From: a virus
IMG/VR virus record: IMGVR_UViG_3300037141_000051
Coordinates: 1 to 34,231 of that record
DNA: 34,231 nt
Direction: 5' to 3' (one strand)
Shown one piece after another: positions 6,315-13,529 of the stretch (position 1 is the first letter of the stretch; each line of letters starts with the position of its first letter). The position numbers were made by a program, and so were the translations under genes. The notes under the pieces were generated by a model. The model saw only the letters and a program-made list of their open reading frames with translations. It made no database searches and had not been told where the DNA came from.

Positions 6315-6941
6315 TCATGCAGCCGCACCCGGATCGGCGTAAAAATGGATTGACCCGTCGATCGCCATCATGGCCTTGAGCATGGCGGCGCAACCGATCT
6401 GGGTGTCCCAGGCGTTAGGGTCATATTGCCCGTCGCCAGTGTATTTGCCTTTTTGCTCCTGATCGGTTGCGCCCCAGTCATAGGGCGTGTCCTCGTTGTG
6501 GTAATCGTCGTATCCGGTGCCATTGTAGAGCTCGAGCAGCGTCAGCGTGCCGCCGGCCGTCCAGTCGGTCCACTTCGCTGCATAGGGCGGGCAGTTTTCC
6601 AGCGCATCGAGCGCACCGCGATAGAAGGCGTCCTGTCCTGGCGGGTCGGTCGGATGATTGAAGAACGGCCCGCGCCCTCGGGGAACATGGCGGGATGGCT
6701 CGTCAAGCGGGTCGCCTTGCGCGATCGAGCAGATGAAACTTTGATCTGCCTCTCGCTCATGGATAACGGCGATTACCCACCATGGGACTTTCGTTGCCGC
6801 CGATATGGCGACATAGCGCGCCTTGGCGGCCGGGGTGGTCAGCCTTGCGGCAACAGCGTTGACCTCTCCCGCCCGCGCCGGGAGTATATTGGCCTTTGCC
6901 CAGAGGGCGCCGTTCTTGGCAATGAGCGCAGAGATATTCAC
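6315..6941 (-). CDS. Endolysin: lysozyme-family muramidase (208 aa)
   Basis: The sequence matches the phage 'lysozyme family' (COG5526-like): WWVIAVIHEREADQSF carries the likely catalytic glutamate in HERE at about residues 61-64. It is followed by the signature AQGDPLDEPSRHVPRG and later LTLLELYNGTGYDDY. Such enzymes cleave the glycan chain of peptidoglycan to release virions. No signal peptide is visible, so export would depend on the adjacent holin. The chosen start is GTG 6941, since the longer frame upstream overlaps the 66-codon gene at 6964-7164 and has no family-like sequence. The ribosome-binding site for this GTG is weak, so the exact start is uncertain. Confidence 0.85.
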   Translation of the reverse strand: MNISALIAKNGALWAKANILPARAGEVNAVAARLTTPAAKARYVAISAATKVPWWVIAVIHEREADQSFICSIAQGDPLDEPSRHVPRGRGPFFNHPTDPPGQDAFYRGALDALENCPPYAAKWTDWTAGGTLTLLELYNGTGYDDYHNEDTPYDWGATDQEQKGKYTGDGQYDPNAWDTQIGCAAMLKAMMAIDGSIHFYADPGAAA

Positions 6942-6963
6942 AGTTTCGGCCCGTCCGCATCTG

Positions 6964-7164
6964 CTAGCATTCGCCCCTCCTATCCAAAGCAGATCGGCCG
7001 GGAAGCGGATCGCCCATGAGCGATGCGGTAAGAGATTGATGGCCCCGCGCGATAGCGTCCTGCGCTTCCTCGATGACTTCTCGGGGCGCCCATTCCCGAT
7101 AGATGACATAGCCGCGATTGGGAGATTCGCGCAGTAAACGGGGCTGCTCCGGGGATGTAGGCAT
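6964..7164 (-). CDS. Small phage protein, 66 aa
   Basis: The ATG at 7164 follows the upstream stop (7166-7168) by one base. The ORF ends 22 bases before the endolysin start. The product contains RGYVIYREWAPREVIEEAQD and SLTASLMGDPLPGRSALDRR. The central segment is amphipathic helix and the end is a polar tail. I do not recognise a named family. The tight packing between two well-supported lysis-region genes argues that it is translated. Confidence 0.55.
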   Translation of the reverse strand: MPTSPEQPRLLRESPNRGYVIYREWAPREVIEEAQDAIARGHQSLTASLMGDPLPGRSALDRRGEC

Positions 7165-7165
7165 G

Positions 7166-7627
7166 TCATATACCCGCTGGCGTGATGTAGCAGTACAGTT
7201 GTGAGGCCTGGCCGATGAACACGTAGCCGTGGCCTGTTGGATTGCCCTGGTCCCATTTCATCTTGCCGTTGGGGATTGAAATGCGCGTTCCCGGCTCGAT
7301 ATGTGGCCGCGTCATACCGTTCTTGAACGTATCTCCGCGCGTATCAGTTATGATCGCCACGTAATGGTCGCCGTCGATTTCAAACTCATCCGACTCGTAG
7401 GCGTCGGCCTCGCCGCAGCAAGAGACCATGGGAGCGTCGGGCTGCATGAGCGATTGAAACCAGCGCCGGACCTGCGGGGACGTATCTTCCCATCCGTTGT
7501 CCGTCGCCTGAGCCCGCACCGTCACGGCGACCGTAAACATCATCGCCACCATAATGACGCACAGGATTATCCCGGCCAGATAAACGACCACACATGCGTC
7601 GATGTCACGATCCGTATCGTGCTTCAT
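7166..7627 (-). CDS. Membrane-anchored protein with CCGEADAY motif, 153 aa
   Basis: The start is ATG 7627 (MKHDTDRDID); the frame is open further upstream, but that part overlaps the tailspike gene. An N-terminal membrane helix spans about residues 12-38 (VVVYLAGIILCVIMVAMMFT) and leads to an exported domain containing VSCCGEADAYESDEFEIDG, then PHIEPGTRISIPNGKMKWDQ and NPTGHGYVFIGQ. This CCGEADAY/K-x-K-W-D/NPTGH pattern belongs to a conserved but uncharacterised family of exported proteins in alphaproteobacteria and their phages, as far as I recall. The paired cysteines suggest a disulphide or metal site. Context suggests an envelope role at lysis. Confidence 0.72.
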   Translation of the reverse strand: MKHDTDRDIDACVVVYLAGIILCVIMVAMMFTVAVTVRAQATDNGWEDTSPQVRRWFQSLMQPDAPMVSCCGEADAYESDEFEIDGDHYVAIITDTRGDTFKNGMTRPHIEPGTRISIPNGKMKWDQGNPTGHGYVFIGQASQLYCYITPAGI

Positions 7628-7637
7628 GTTGCGATGC

Positions 7638-9542
7638 CTAGTTGTTGTTTGCGCAGATCGCAGTGGATAGTACAGCGCAGGCAACAGCCCACGTGTTTGT
7701 TGTTCCAGCCATGTCGGCTGACCAGCCTGGGGCTGAATTTCCTATGATGTTGTGAAAGCCATCATTGTCCACCTGCAGGAAGGTGCCGGTCCCGGTGCCG
7801 TGGTCAGCAATATGATTGCCCTGAATGATAGCTTCTTGCGTTGCGGATTGAATGTGTATAATTGGCTCAGTTTGACTTATATTTGCTGTTACGTGGATTT
7901 GCATTCCGCCAATTGTCACAAATCCGCCGCTCCCGTTGTAGAACGGAAGATCGCCAGAGCCATGATCGACATAACCATCACCGATATTAAGAACGCCTCC
8001 TGATTGCTGGACTTGCGCTCCATTCCCGCCGCTTCCATTTGCGAAGTTGCATGGCTTGCAGGTCAGCACGCCAGCATTCATGACGATTGCTGCGGCTGCA
8101 TTATTGGCGCCAGTAAAATAACTGGTGGATGCGTTTACGTTCCCGGGGTTGTGTCCTTGACCTGCTATGCTGTCGCCGCTGCTGACACCAGGAGAAGCTA
8201 TATTGACGCTCAATGTCTCAGTCGTTGCCGTGCAAGTCGTAATTGTCGCTCCGAACGGAATAGCGGTTGGATGCGTTATGTCATATGGAGCAGTCCCAAC
8301 ACCAAAGCAGGCCGAAAGAGAAGAGCTCCATGCCGGAGATGCCGCAAAGTGTAGTACGTTGTTTCCGATGGAAGTCGTATTATTCGTTGCCGTGGTCGAG
8401 TAGGTAACCGGCGGCTGATTCATAACAATGCCCTGGTTGCTGTCGAACCCGGCACCCGTAATCGAGCCGAACGTCACGCCGTCAAGCCAAGGCGTACCAG
8501 TTATGTTGCCGACGCCCTGCTTAAAACAGAGAGACATGCCGACAAGAAATAGCGGATTTTCAAGATGAAGGTCATCCATCCTTCCGCTGTAAAGCCCTAT
8601 TGGCCCGTCAACGCCTGATGTGGTTTCAGGGGTGCAGTTCGCGTTTGGTGTCTGCGAAAGTGTCAGTTGTGCGGACGTAAAGCCGAAAGGCCAATTATGC
8701 ATATTGCTGATGCGAACGGAATCGAGACTGCCGTCAATCCAGACACATACACTAAGGCATGATATTTCCAGATCATCGATCAACGCGCCGCCACTGTTGC
8801 CGCGCATATCGACGCCGACCATGGCGACCGTTATGCGGGAGCGTAGGATGCGGAAACGCGGCGTACTGCGAGCATATATGGCTGGCGGATAATTCGTCAG
8901 CGACGTGCGAGTCCCGGTGTTGACCTGACTCGGGAACCCGATGCCGCAACCGTAAATGGTCGGACCCGGCTCGCCGGTATTGAAATACAAGACCCCATGC
9001 GTAAATCCAGCGGCCGATGCCGAGGCGTTGATGGTCGTGACCGTACGGCCATCGCAATATAAAAGCTGCCCCGGTTTGGTGAAGGTCAGATCGGACGAAA
9101 CTGCGCACGACGCGCCGGTAAGATGGACTGGCTTGCCTGTAGCTATGGCGGTATTGATGCCGCTGGTATCGCTTGACCCGGTGCAGGCATAGGATGCCGT
9201 GGTGCTACCGCCGGCAATGGCTGACAGGACGCCAGCGGTGATAGCAATGGTGGTCCCGTCCGGCATGGAGCAGCCTATTTGCGAGGTTGTCGCCGTGGTG
9301 CAGGAACCAACGCCGGGGCCGGTGATTGTCAGAGTTGATCCGTCGCCCTGGATCGCTCCCAACTGCGATGACGACGCGATCGGCAAGTCGCTGGAAACCA
9401 ACGGGCGAGCCGTTCCCCAATCCGCCGAGCCGCTGGACGGCCCCCCAAAGAACTGATTGGCGGGGAACAGCCCGGTCTGCGCATTGGCAGGAGAAAGCAC
9501 GCCCGCGATAATCGCGAGCGCGCCGACGATTCTAGCAATCAT
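7638..9542 (-). CDS. Putative tailspike/receptor-binding protein with right-handed beta-helix, 634 aa
   Basis: The protein begins with a signal-peptide-like segment (MIARIVGALAIIAGVLSPAN then AQ). A virion-attachment-like region follows, with NQFFGGPSSGSADWGTARPL and SQLGAIQGDGSTLTITGPG. From about residue 125 it shows the low-complexity Gly/Asn/Ser/Thr strands of a pectate-lyase-type parallel beta-helix (DDLEISCLSVCVWIDGSLDS, VRISNMHNWPFG, NHIADHGTGTGTFLQVDNDG). Tailspikes of this fold bind and often cleave host surface polysaccharide. The N-terminal export signal is unusual for a virion protein that assembles in the cytoplasm. The neighbouring tail fibre and lipoprotein genes fit an adsorption module. 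The enzymatic activity cannot be read from the sequence. Confidence 0.78.
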   Translation of the reverse strand: MIARIVGALAIIAGVLSPANAQTGLFPANQFFGGPSSGSADWGTARPLVSSDLPIASSSQLGAIQGDGSTLTITGPGVGSCTTATTSQIGCSMPDGTTIAITAGVLSAIAGGSTTASYACTGSSDTSGINTAIATGKPVHLTGASCAVSSDLTFTKPGQLLYCDGRTVTTINASASAAGFTHGVLYFNTGEPGPTIYGCGIGFPSQVNTGTRTSLTNYPPAIYARSTPRFRILRSRITVAMVGVDMRGNSGGALIDDLEISCLSVCVWIDGSLDSVRISNMHNWPFGFTSAQLTLSQTPNANCTPETTSGVDGPIGLYSGRMDDLHLENPLFLVGMSLCFKQGVGNITGTPWLDGVTFGSITGAGFDSNQGIVMNQPPVTYSTTATNNTTSIGNNVLHFAASPAWSSSLSACFGVGTAPYDITHPTAIPFGATITTCTATTETLSVNIASPGVSSGDSIAGQGHNPGNVNASTSYFTGANNAAAAIVMNAGVLTCKPCNFANGSGGNGAQVQQSGGVLNIGDGYVDHGSGDLPFYNGSGGFVTIGGMQIHVTANISQTEPIIHIQSATQEAIIQGNHIADHGTGTGTFLQVDNDGFHNIIGNSAPGWSADMAGTTNTWAVACAVLSTAICANNN

Positions 9543-9548
9543 GCGGGA

Positions 9549-10016
9549 TTATCTGCCTCGAATATACCAGCCCGTTATCGGGCTGCCGGCGGGGCGCAAT
9601 TTGAGCAGCCCTAAACCGATATTGACTTTCGGACTGACGGCGCCCCTAAACGTGTCGGTGCCGTAAAGCGTGAACGTGATGTTGTGCGAAGCGGCCTGCC
9701 CGGTGCGGTCGCTGATGGTCAGCTCAAGCCCTGTTGGATGCGCCGCAGCCCACGCCGACGCGCTCGGCAACGCGGCGACAACAGCACTGGTGACCGTGCT
9801 CAATCCAAGCTCAACATCGGTCGAAAGAACGGTTACGCTGGCCGCGAAGGTTGGCTCGCGTATGGTCGCGACAGATAGCGATTTGCCGACGAATGCCGTA
9901 TTGGCGCATTGCGTATTGCTGGTGCCCGCTGCCGGTGTCATCGGGCAAACGGGCTGCGCGTCCGAAGCGCAGGATAGCAACAACAGCAGACACAGGACGT
10001 ATCCGAGGCGAAGCAT
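9549..10016 (-). CDS. Predicted lipoprotein in the tail-fibre cluster, 155 aa
   Basis: The N-terminus MLRLGYVLCLLLLLSCASDA has a hydrophobic core and a lipobox-like LLSC, so lipidation at cysteine 16 is likely. The mature part has CPMTPAAGTSNTQCANTAFV, a segment I associate with phage tail-fibre-associated proteins, followed by beta-rich sequence ending in GLLKLRPAGSPITGWYIRGR. The start overlaps the stop of the tail fibre gene (TAATG at 10014-10018). Being exported while encoded between two adsorption proteins is odd. It may act in the outer membrane of the infected cell, or the signal may be a relic. Confidence 0.68.
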   Translation of the reverse strand: MLRLGYVLCLLLLLSCASDAQPVCPMTPAAGTSNTQCANTAFVGKSLSVATIREPTFAASVTVLSTDVELGLSTVTSAVVAALPSASAWAAAHPTGLELTISDRTGQAASHNITFTLYGTDTFRGAVSPKVNIGLGLLKLRPAGSPITGWYIRGR

Positions 10017-11242
10017 TAGGCCCGGCGCCGCGCCAGAATGTAGCCAAACGCCGTATTTGTGCTGGCCGTGAAGGCAGAAGTTCCGACAAGATAATAGGTC
10101 GTCGTGGTCGATATACTGACACGCAGCGGCCCGACATTAACGCCGATATAGGCCACCGACAAAAATGGCGTGAAAGCCGCATATCCTTGCTGCACTTCGC
10201 TGCCGTTCGGCAATCCTGTGGTAGTGCCAGTGGTCGCGCTGATCGAGGCGATGCATTGAGTGACATTAGTGGTGGATGTCCCGGCAAAAGCAACGCATCC
10301 GCTCACGTCCCAATCGCCCGGCGGTATGGAGATTGATGTGACATTCTTTGAAGAGCCATTCGACAATGAGACTGCCGAGGCGACCGCAATTGTGGATGAC
10401 ACCGCATTTTCAGCGGCCGGGTTGAGCAATTCCCAGCGCGTATTGGCGAGATTATAACGAACGATGCACTCGGCTGCGGCTGCCGGAATGTCACCGGCAC
10501 CGAGCGCCGCACCACCGTTTTTGGTTATGGTGTGAGCCGTGAGCCCACTTGGTGCAAATGTCGGGGTCGTAGTGGCGTTCGCCGCGCCAGCCCGGAAGTA
10601 GCACAACAGGCCGTCGGTCAGCGCCAAAATGGCAGGAGCATAGGTCGCCGTGATGGCATCGGCAGAACCGCCGGCCGCTACCCAATTGGTCGCAACCGCA
10701 GTGCCATCATTCAGCAGTTCCCAGCGCGTATTGGCGAGGTTGTATCGCAGGATCAATTCGGCTAGATTGCCGGGGATATCTCCCGCCGCCAACGCAGCCC
10801 CGCCATTCTTGGTGATCGTATTGGCGCCAAGAGCGTTCGGGTTGAAGGTTGGCGTGCTCGTAGTATTGGCGGCAGTGGCTCGCACGAAACACAGTTGCCC
10901 GTCCACAAGGCTCGCCAAGGCCGGCGTGTAGGTTGCCGTGATTGCATTCGCCGTGCCGCCGCCGATCGTCCAGTTAACGCCGGTGCCGCTCTGGAGTTGC
11001 CCTAATGCAGCATAATCCGTCGCCGCCTGCCCGTTCCCCACGCCCGTATGGCGGAAGCCGAGCATCGGCAGATTGGCCGTGGCCGCGCCTTGACCGTCGC
11101 GAGTCAGGCAGTTACCAAACCCGTTCGAGGTCAGATCGTTCGTGTCGGCATCGGTCCGACTGGATGAAATATCAATGCCAGCCGCAGCATCCGCGACCCA
11201 ACTGTAAAGACGATTGAACACACCGCTGCCGTTCCAACTAAT
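10016..11242 (-). CDS. Tail fibre protein with two internal repeats and a probable ATT start (408 aa)
   Basis: The N-terminus (WNGSGVFNRLYSWVADAAAG, NDLTSNGFGNCLTRDGQG, ANLPMLGFRHTGVGNG) is the virion-anchoring part seen in many podovirus fibres. A GTG at 11221 starts the frame late, cutting off 'SWNGSG'. The family normally begins M-S-W-N-G-S-G, which here is read from ATT at 11240-11242, exactly eight bases after AGGAGG (11251-11256). An in-frame stop lies upstream, so no ATG, GTG or TTG start serves that site. Two 80-residue repeats occupy about residues 99-178 and 195-274. The C-terminal 130 residues form a different beta-rich domain, probably the receptor-contacting tip. Confidence 0.85.
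   Translation of the reverse strand: MSWNGSGVFNRLYSWVADAAAGIDISSSRTDADTNDLTSNGFGNCLTRDGQGAATANLPMLGFRHTGVGNGQAATDYAALGQLQSGTGVNWTIGGGTANAITATYTPALASLVDGQLCFVRATAANTTSTPTFNPNALGANTITKNGGAALAAGDIPGNLAELILRYNLANTRWELLNDGTAVATNWVAAGGSADAITATYAPAILALTDGLLCYFRAGAANATTTPTFAPSGLTAHTITKNGGAALGAGDIPAAAAECIVRYNLANTRWELLNPAAENAVSSTIAVASAVSLSNGSSKNVTSISIPPGDWDVSGCVAFAGTSTTNVTQCIASISATTGTTTGLPNGSEVQQGYAAFTPFLSVAYIGVNVGPLRVSISTTTTYYLVGTSAFTASTNTAFGYILARRRA
10421..10948 (-). repeat. Two tandem 80-residue repeats in the tail fibre
   Basis: Repeat 1 (10709-10948) and repeat 2 (10421-10660) are offset by 288 bases. Both run from AITATY through TITKNGGAAL, GDIP and RYNLANTRWELLN. At the DNA level the ends share ccagcgcgtattggcgag. 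Such modules probably extend the fibre shaft. Confidence 0.85.
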
Positions 11243-11250
11243 GGCTAGGC

Positions 11251-11256
11251 CCTCCT
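11251..11256 (-). promoter_or_regulatory. Strong Shine-Dalgarno site for the tail fibre gene
   Basis: AGGAGG on the - strand is followed by an 8-base spacer (GCCTAGCC) and then ATT AGT TGG AAC. The spacer is ideal for ATT 11242 and too long (29 bases) for GTG 11221. It is the element that decides the start. Confidence 0.75.
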
Positions 11257-11258
11257 AG

Positions 11259-11528
11259 ATGTGGAAATTATTTCAGACCGCAATTATTTGCGCGGTAGTT
11301 GAATCGGATTATTTGTGGCATTGGTCGCCGCCGCATAGCCTGCTGGCGCCCGTAGGCGGTGTTGCTTTGGCGGCGCTGGTGACGTGCTTTTATTCCGACA
11401 TCAAAGCCGGGCGCCTGTGGGCGGATTACCGCGACAACAGACGCAAGGATTTATTGGCCTTGGTTGCCTTGATTCAGGCTTTGCGCAATCCAAGAGGGCT
11501 GTTGCGCCGCAATCACCGCAGCCAGTGA
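11259..11528 (+). CDS. Small membrane protein on the opposite strand, 89 aa
   Basis: The product starts MWKLFQTAIICAVVESDYLW followed by HWSPPHSLLAPVGGVALAAL. A 'MWK-x-x-QT...HW-x-P' start and a hydrophobic segment at about 33-46 recall short phage membrane proteins usually found among tail genes. The C-terminal 30 residues are basic and overlap the 3' end of the - strand gene at 11451-13529 by 78 bases. No ribosome-binding site is visible before the ATG. It would be the only + strand gene within the late module. Its divergent start lies 17 bases from the tail-fibre start. Confidence 0.5.
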   Translation: MWKLFQTAIICAVVESDYLWHWSPPHSLLAPVGGVALAALVTCFYSDIKAGRLWADYRDNRRKDLLALVALIQALRNPRGLLRRNHRSQ

Positions 11529-13529
11529 TTTTGCTTGTGGCGCGAACGGCGTAGCGACATTAGCGGCCCGAGCGGTATTGTAGCGCGAGAGCACATCGGC
11601 AAGCTGCGACATCGCCGGGCCTTGACGGGTCACTAGATTGGCGATGCCCTGCCGGGTTTTGTCCATGTTCTGATCGGACAAGAATTGCGCACCCTTGCGC
11701 AGGCCAGCCAAGGTCATGCCGACGGCATTCGCCATGGGCGGCGCCGCAACGGATGGCGATTCCGTGTCCTTCATCAGCTCGCCGCGAACCGCTGTTCTTG
11801 AGTTAGCAGATATCTTGTTGGTCATGTCCTGGAATTGGGTTTCCGCAGTAATGCGGTTATCAATCGCATCAGCCGCCGGCTGCCCGAACACATTGGCAAT
11901 TTTGTCGCTGTTCTGGTTGGTGTCGAGAAGCCTACGTGCAGCAGCCCCATCGTTGCGAGCTGTGTCCATGATACGACCGACTTCACGTCGCATTCCGAGT
12001 TTGACGCCGGCTTGTTCTGGTAGGCTCATATCGGACATTTGATCGGCAAGCTCTTCCGGCAATAGTTGTGTATTAAGGGACGAGCGGCCGAGATCAATCG
12101 CATCGTTGACCTGAAATTGTGTTGCCGACGCCTTGCGAGCAACCGCATAGGCACCCCCGGTCACATTGTCCAGGTGACTGACGAGCGCCTGCTTGGCTGC
12201 GATTAGCCCGCTCAAGTCGGCCTTATCCGCACTATCAAGACTTTGAATGCCGCCCGTTTTCAGCATTCCTTTGATGTTTGAATCCATCGACTTCTTGACG
12301 TAATCCCAATAGCCAAGGCTGGTCTGCGCAGCGGGTGTCACATCATCAGCAATATGGAAGCCCGGCCCCTGCAAAATGGTATTCGTTTCGGTCGGGCCAC
12401 TCAATTGCTCTCCGTGGTTTTTCGCCAGCGAAACCGCGTCTTTCATGGCCTGCGCTACGGCCGGACGGCTCGTGATGCTATCTGGCACGTTAACGACCGG
12501 ATGCTCGTTCATAACCTGATCGTAAAGTGGCTTGGATATTTGAGCGACAACGGAATTGATGCGGTTTCTTTCAGCCACAATATCTGGCGTCGGCCCCATG
12601 ACTTGATCGAGCGTATCCGACACGCGGCCGGCGGTCCCGGTGCCGAATTGTCCGGTTCGCCCCTCGACCGCGTCAAGCACGGTATTTTGGCCGGCTCCAG
12701 GCTGGGACGCGACCGCCTCAGCCCGGCCAGCCATCTGCCGGCCCATATCAAGCATCATGGCTTCGGGGCCGAGATCGGCAGACTTCGCCGCCACGGTAGC
12801 GGGGTCAAGTTTGTCGGCGGCATAGCTACCGGCAACGCGATTGACGGCACCGGCAGGAACGTCACCGCCCAGTTCTCCTGCCGCAGCCTTCGCGGCCGAA
12901 CGATTGGCCAGAATTTCGCCGCCCTTCGATCCGAGCGCGCCAATCCCACCGCCCGCTAAAGCGCCGACGACGCGGGCGATAGGTTCAAGCCAAGAGCCTT
13001 GGACCTTTTCGCCCAAAGCCTCTGAGCCCGCACCGGGAAGAACCGCGAGCTTGGCTATATTCGACGCGACACCTTCCGGCCCCGCCAGCGCGGCTGGCGC
13101 AAATTCACCGATGGTCTGCGCATATTTACCGGGCGTCGATTTCGGTTCCGGTAGCGGGCCGGTCACATTGTTTTCGAGAGCCTTGACCGTTCCGGCAGAA
13201 GTCGGAAGCACATTCAGCGGTGAATCGTTGACCGCTTTTCCATAAGCAGCGATCTTGTCGGGGTCTTCGCCCAACCATCCAGCGATCTTGCCTGATGCGG
13301 ACGTAATTGCCGAATTGATATCGCCCGGCAGTCCGATCAACCCGGCAACGCCCTTGGCGAAGCCGACGCCGCCTTGCGTTGCAACATCTCCAACGGTTTG
13401 CGCCGCCGTCAAGGGCGGCGGTTGAACGCCGCCGAAGTGCTGCATCATGGCGCCGTGAATGACCTCGGCGTCCGTCCCATCCGGGAAATCGACCGTTGAC
13501 CCATCCGGCGCGCTGACTGTGACCGTCAT
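11451..13529 (-). CDS. Internal virion / DNA ejection protein, 692 aa
   Basis: A large late protein begins MTVTVSAPDGSTVDFPDGTD, a short domain seen at the start of several phage ejection proteins. A glycine/alanine-rich hydrophobic region follows (GGVGFAKGVAGLIGLPGDIN; ARVVGALAGGGIGALGSKGG). From about residue 250 the sequence is long, helical and charged. Proteins with amphipathic helices and Gly-rich hydrophobic patches at this gene position are ejected with the genome and form a channel in the cell envelope. It is coupled to the upstream gene by an ATGA overlap at 13526-13529. No peptidoglycan hydrolase motif was seen. The role comes from size, composition and position. Confidence 0.7.
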   Translation of the reverse strand: MTVTVSAPDGSTVDFPDGTDAEVIHGAMMQHFGGVQPPPLTAAQTVGDVATQGGVGFAKGVAGLIGLPGDINSAITSASGKIAGWLGEDPDKIAAYGKAVNDSPLNVLPTSAGTVKALENNVTGPLPEPKSTPGKYAQTIGEFAPAALAGPEGVASNIAKLAVLPGAGSEALGEKVQGSWLEPIARVVGALAGGGIGALGSKGGEILANRSAAKAAAGELGGDVPAGAVNRVAGSYAADKLDPATVAAKSADLGPEAMMLDMGRQMAGRAEAVASQPGAGQNTVLDAVEGRTGQFGTGTAGRVSDTLDQVMGPTPDIVAERNRINSVVAQISKPLYDQVMNEHPVVNVPDSITSRPAVAQAMKDAVSLAKNHGEQLSGPTETNTILQGPGFHIADDVTPAAQTSLGYWDYVKKSMDSNIKGMLKTGGIQSLDSADKADLSGLIAAKQALVSHLDNVTGGAYAVARKASATQFQVNDAIDLGRSSLNTQLLPEELADQMSDMSLPEQAGVKLGMRREVGRIMDTARNDGAAARRLLDTNQNSDKIANVFGQPAADAIDNRITAETQFQDMTNKISANSRTAVRGELMKDTESPSVAAPPMANAVGMTLAGLRKGAQFLSDQNMDKTRQGIANLVTRQGPAMSQLADVLSRYNTARAANVATPFAPQAKSLAAVIAAQQPSWIAQSLNQGNQGQ

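Noticed and set aside
12354-12959. 201-aa + strand ORF inside the ejection gene
   Set aside because: The antisense frame has no domain and no coupling, and the - strand gene is continuous and convincing.
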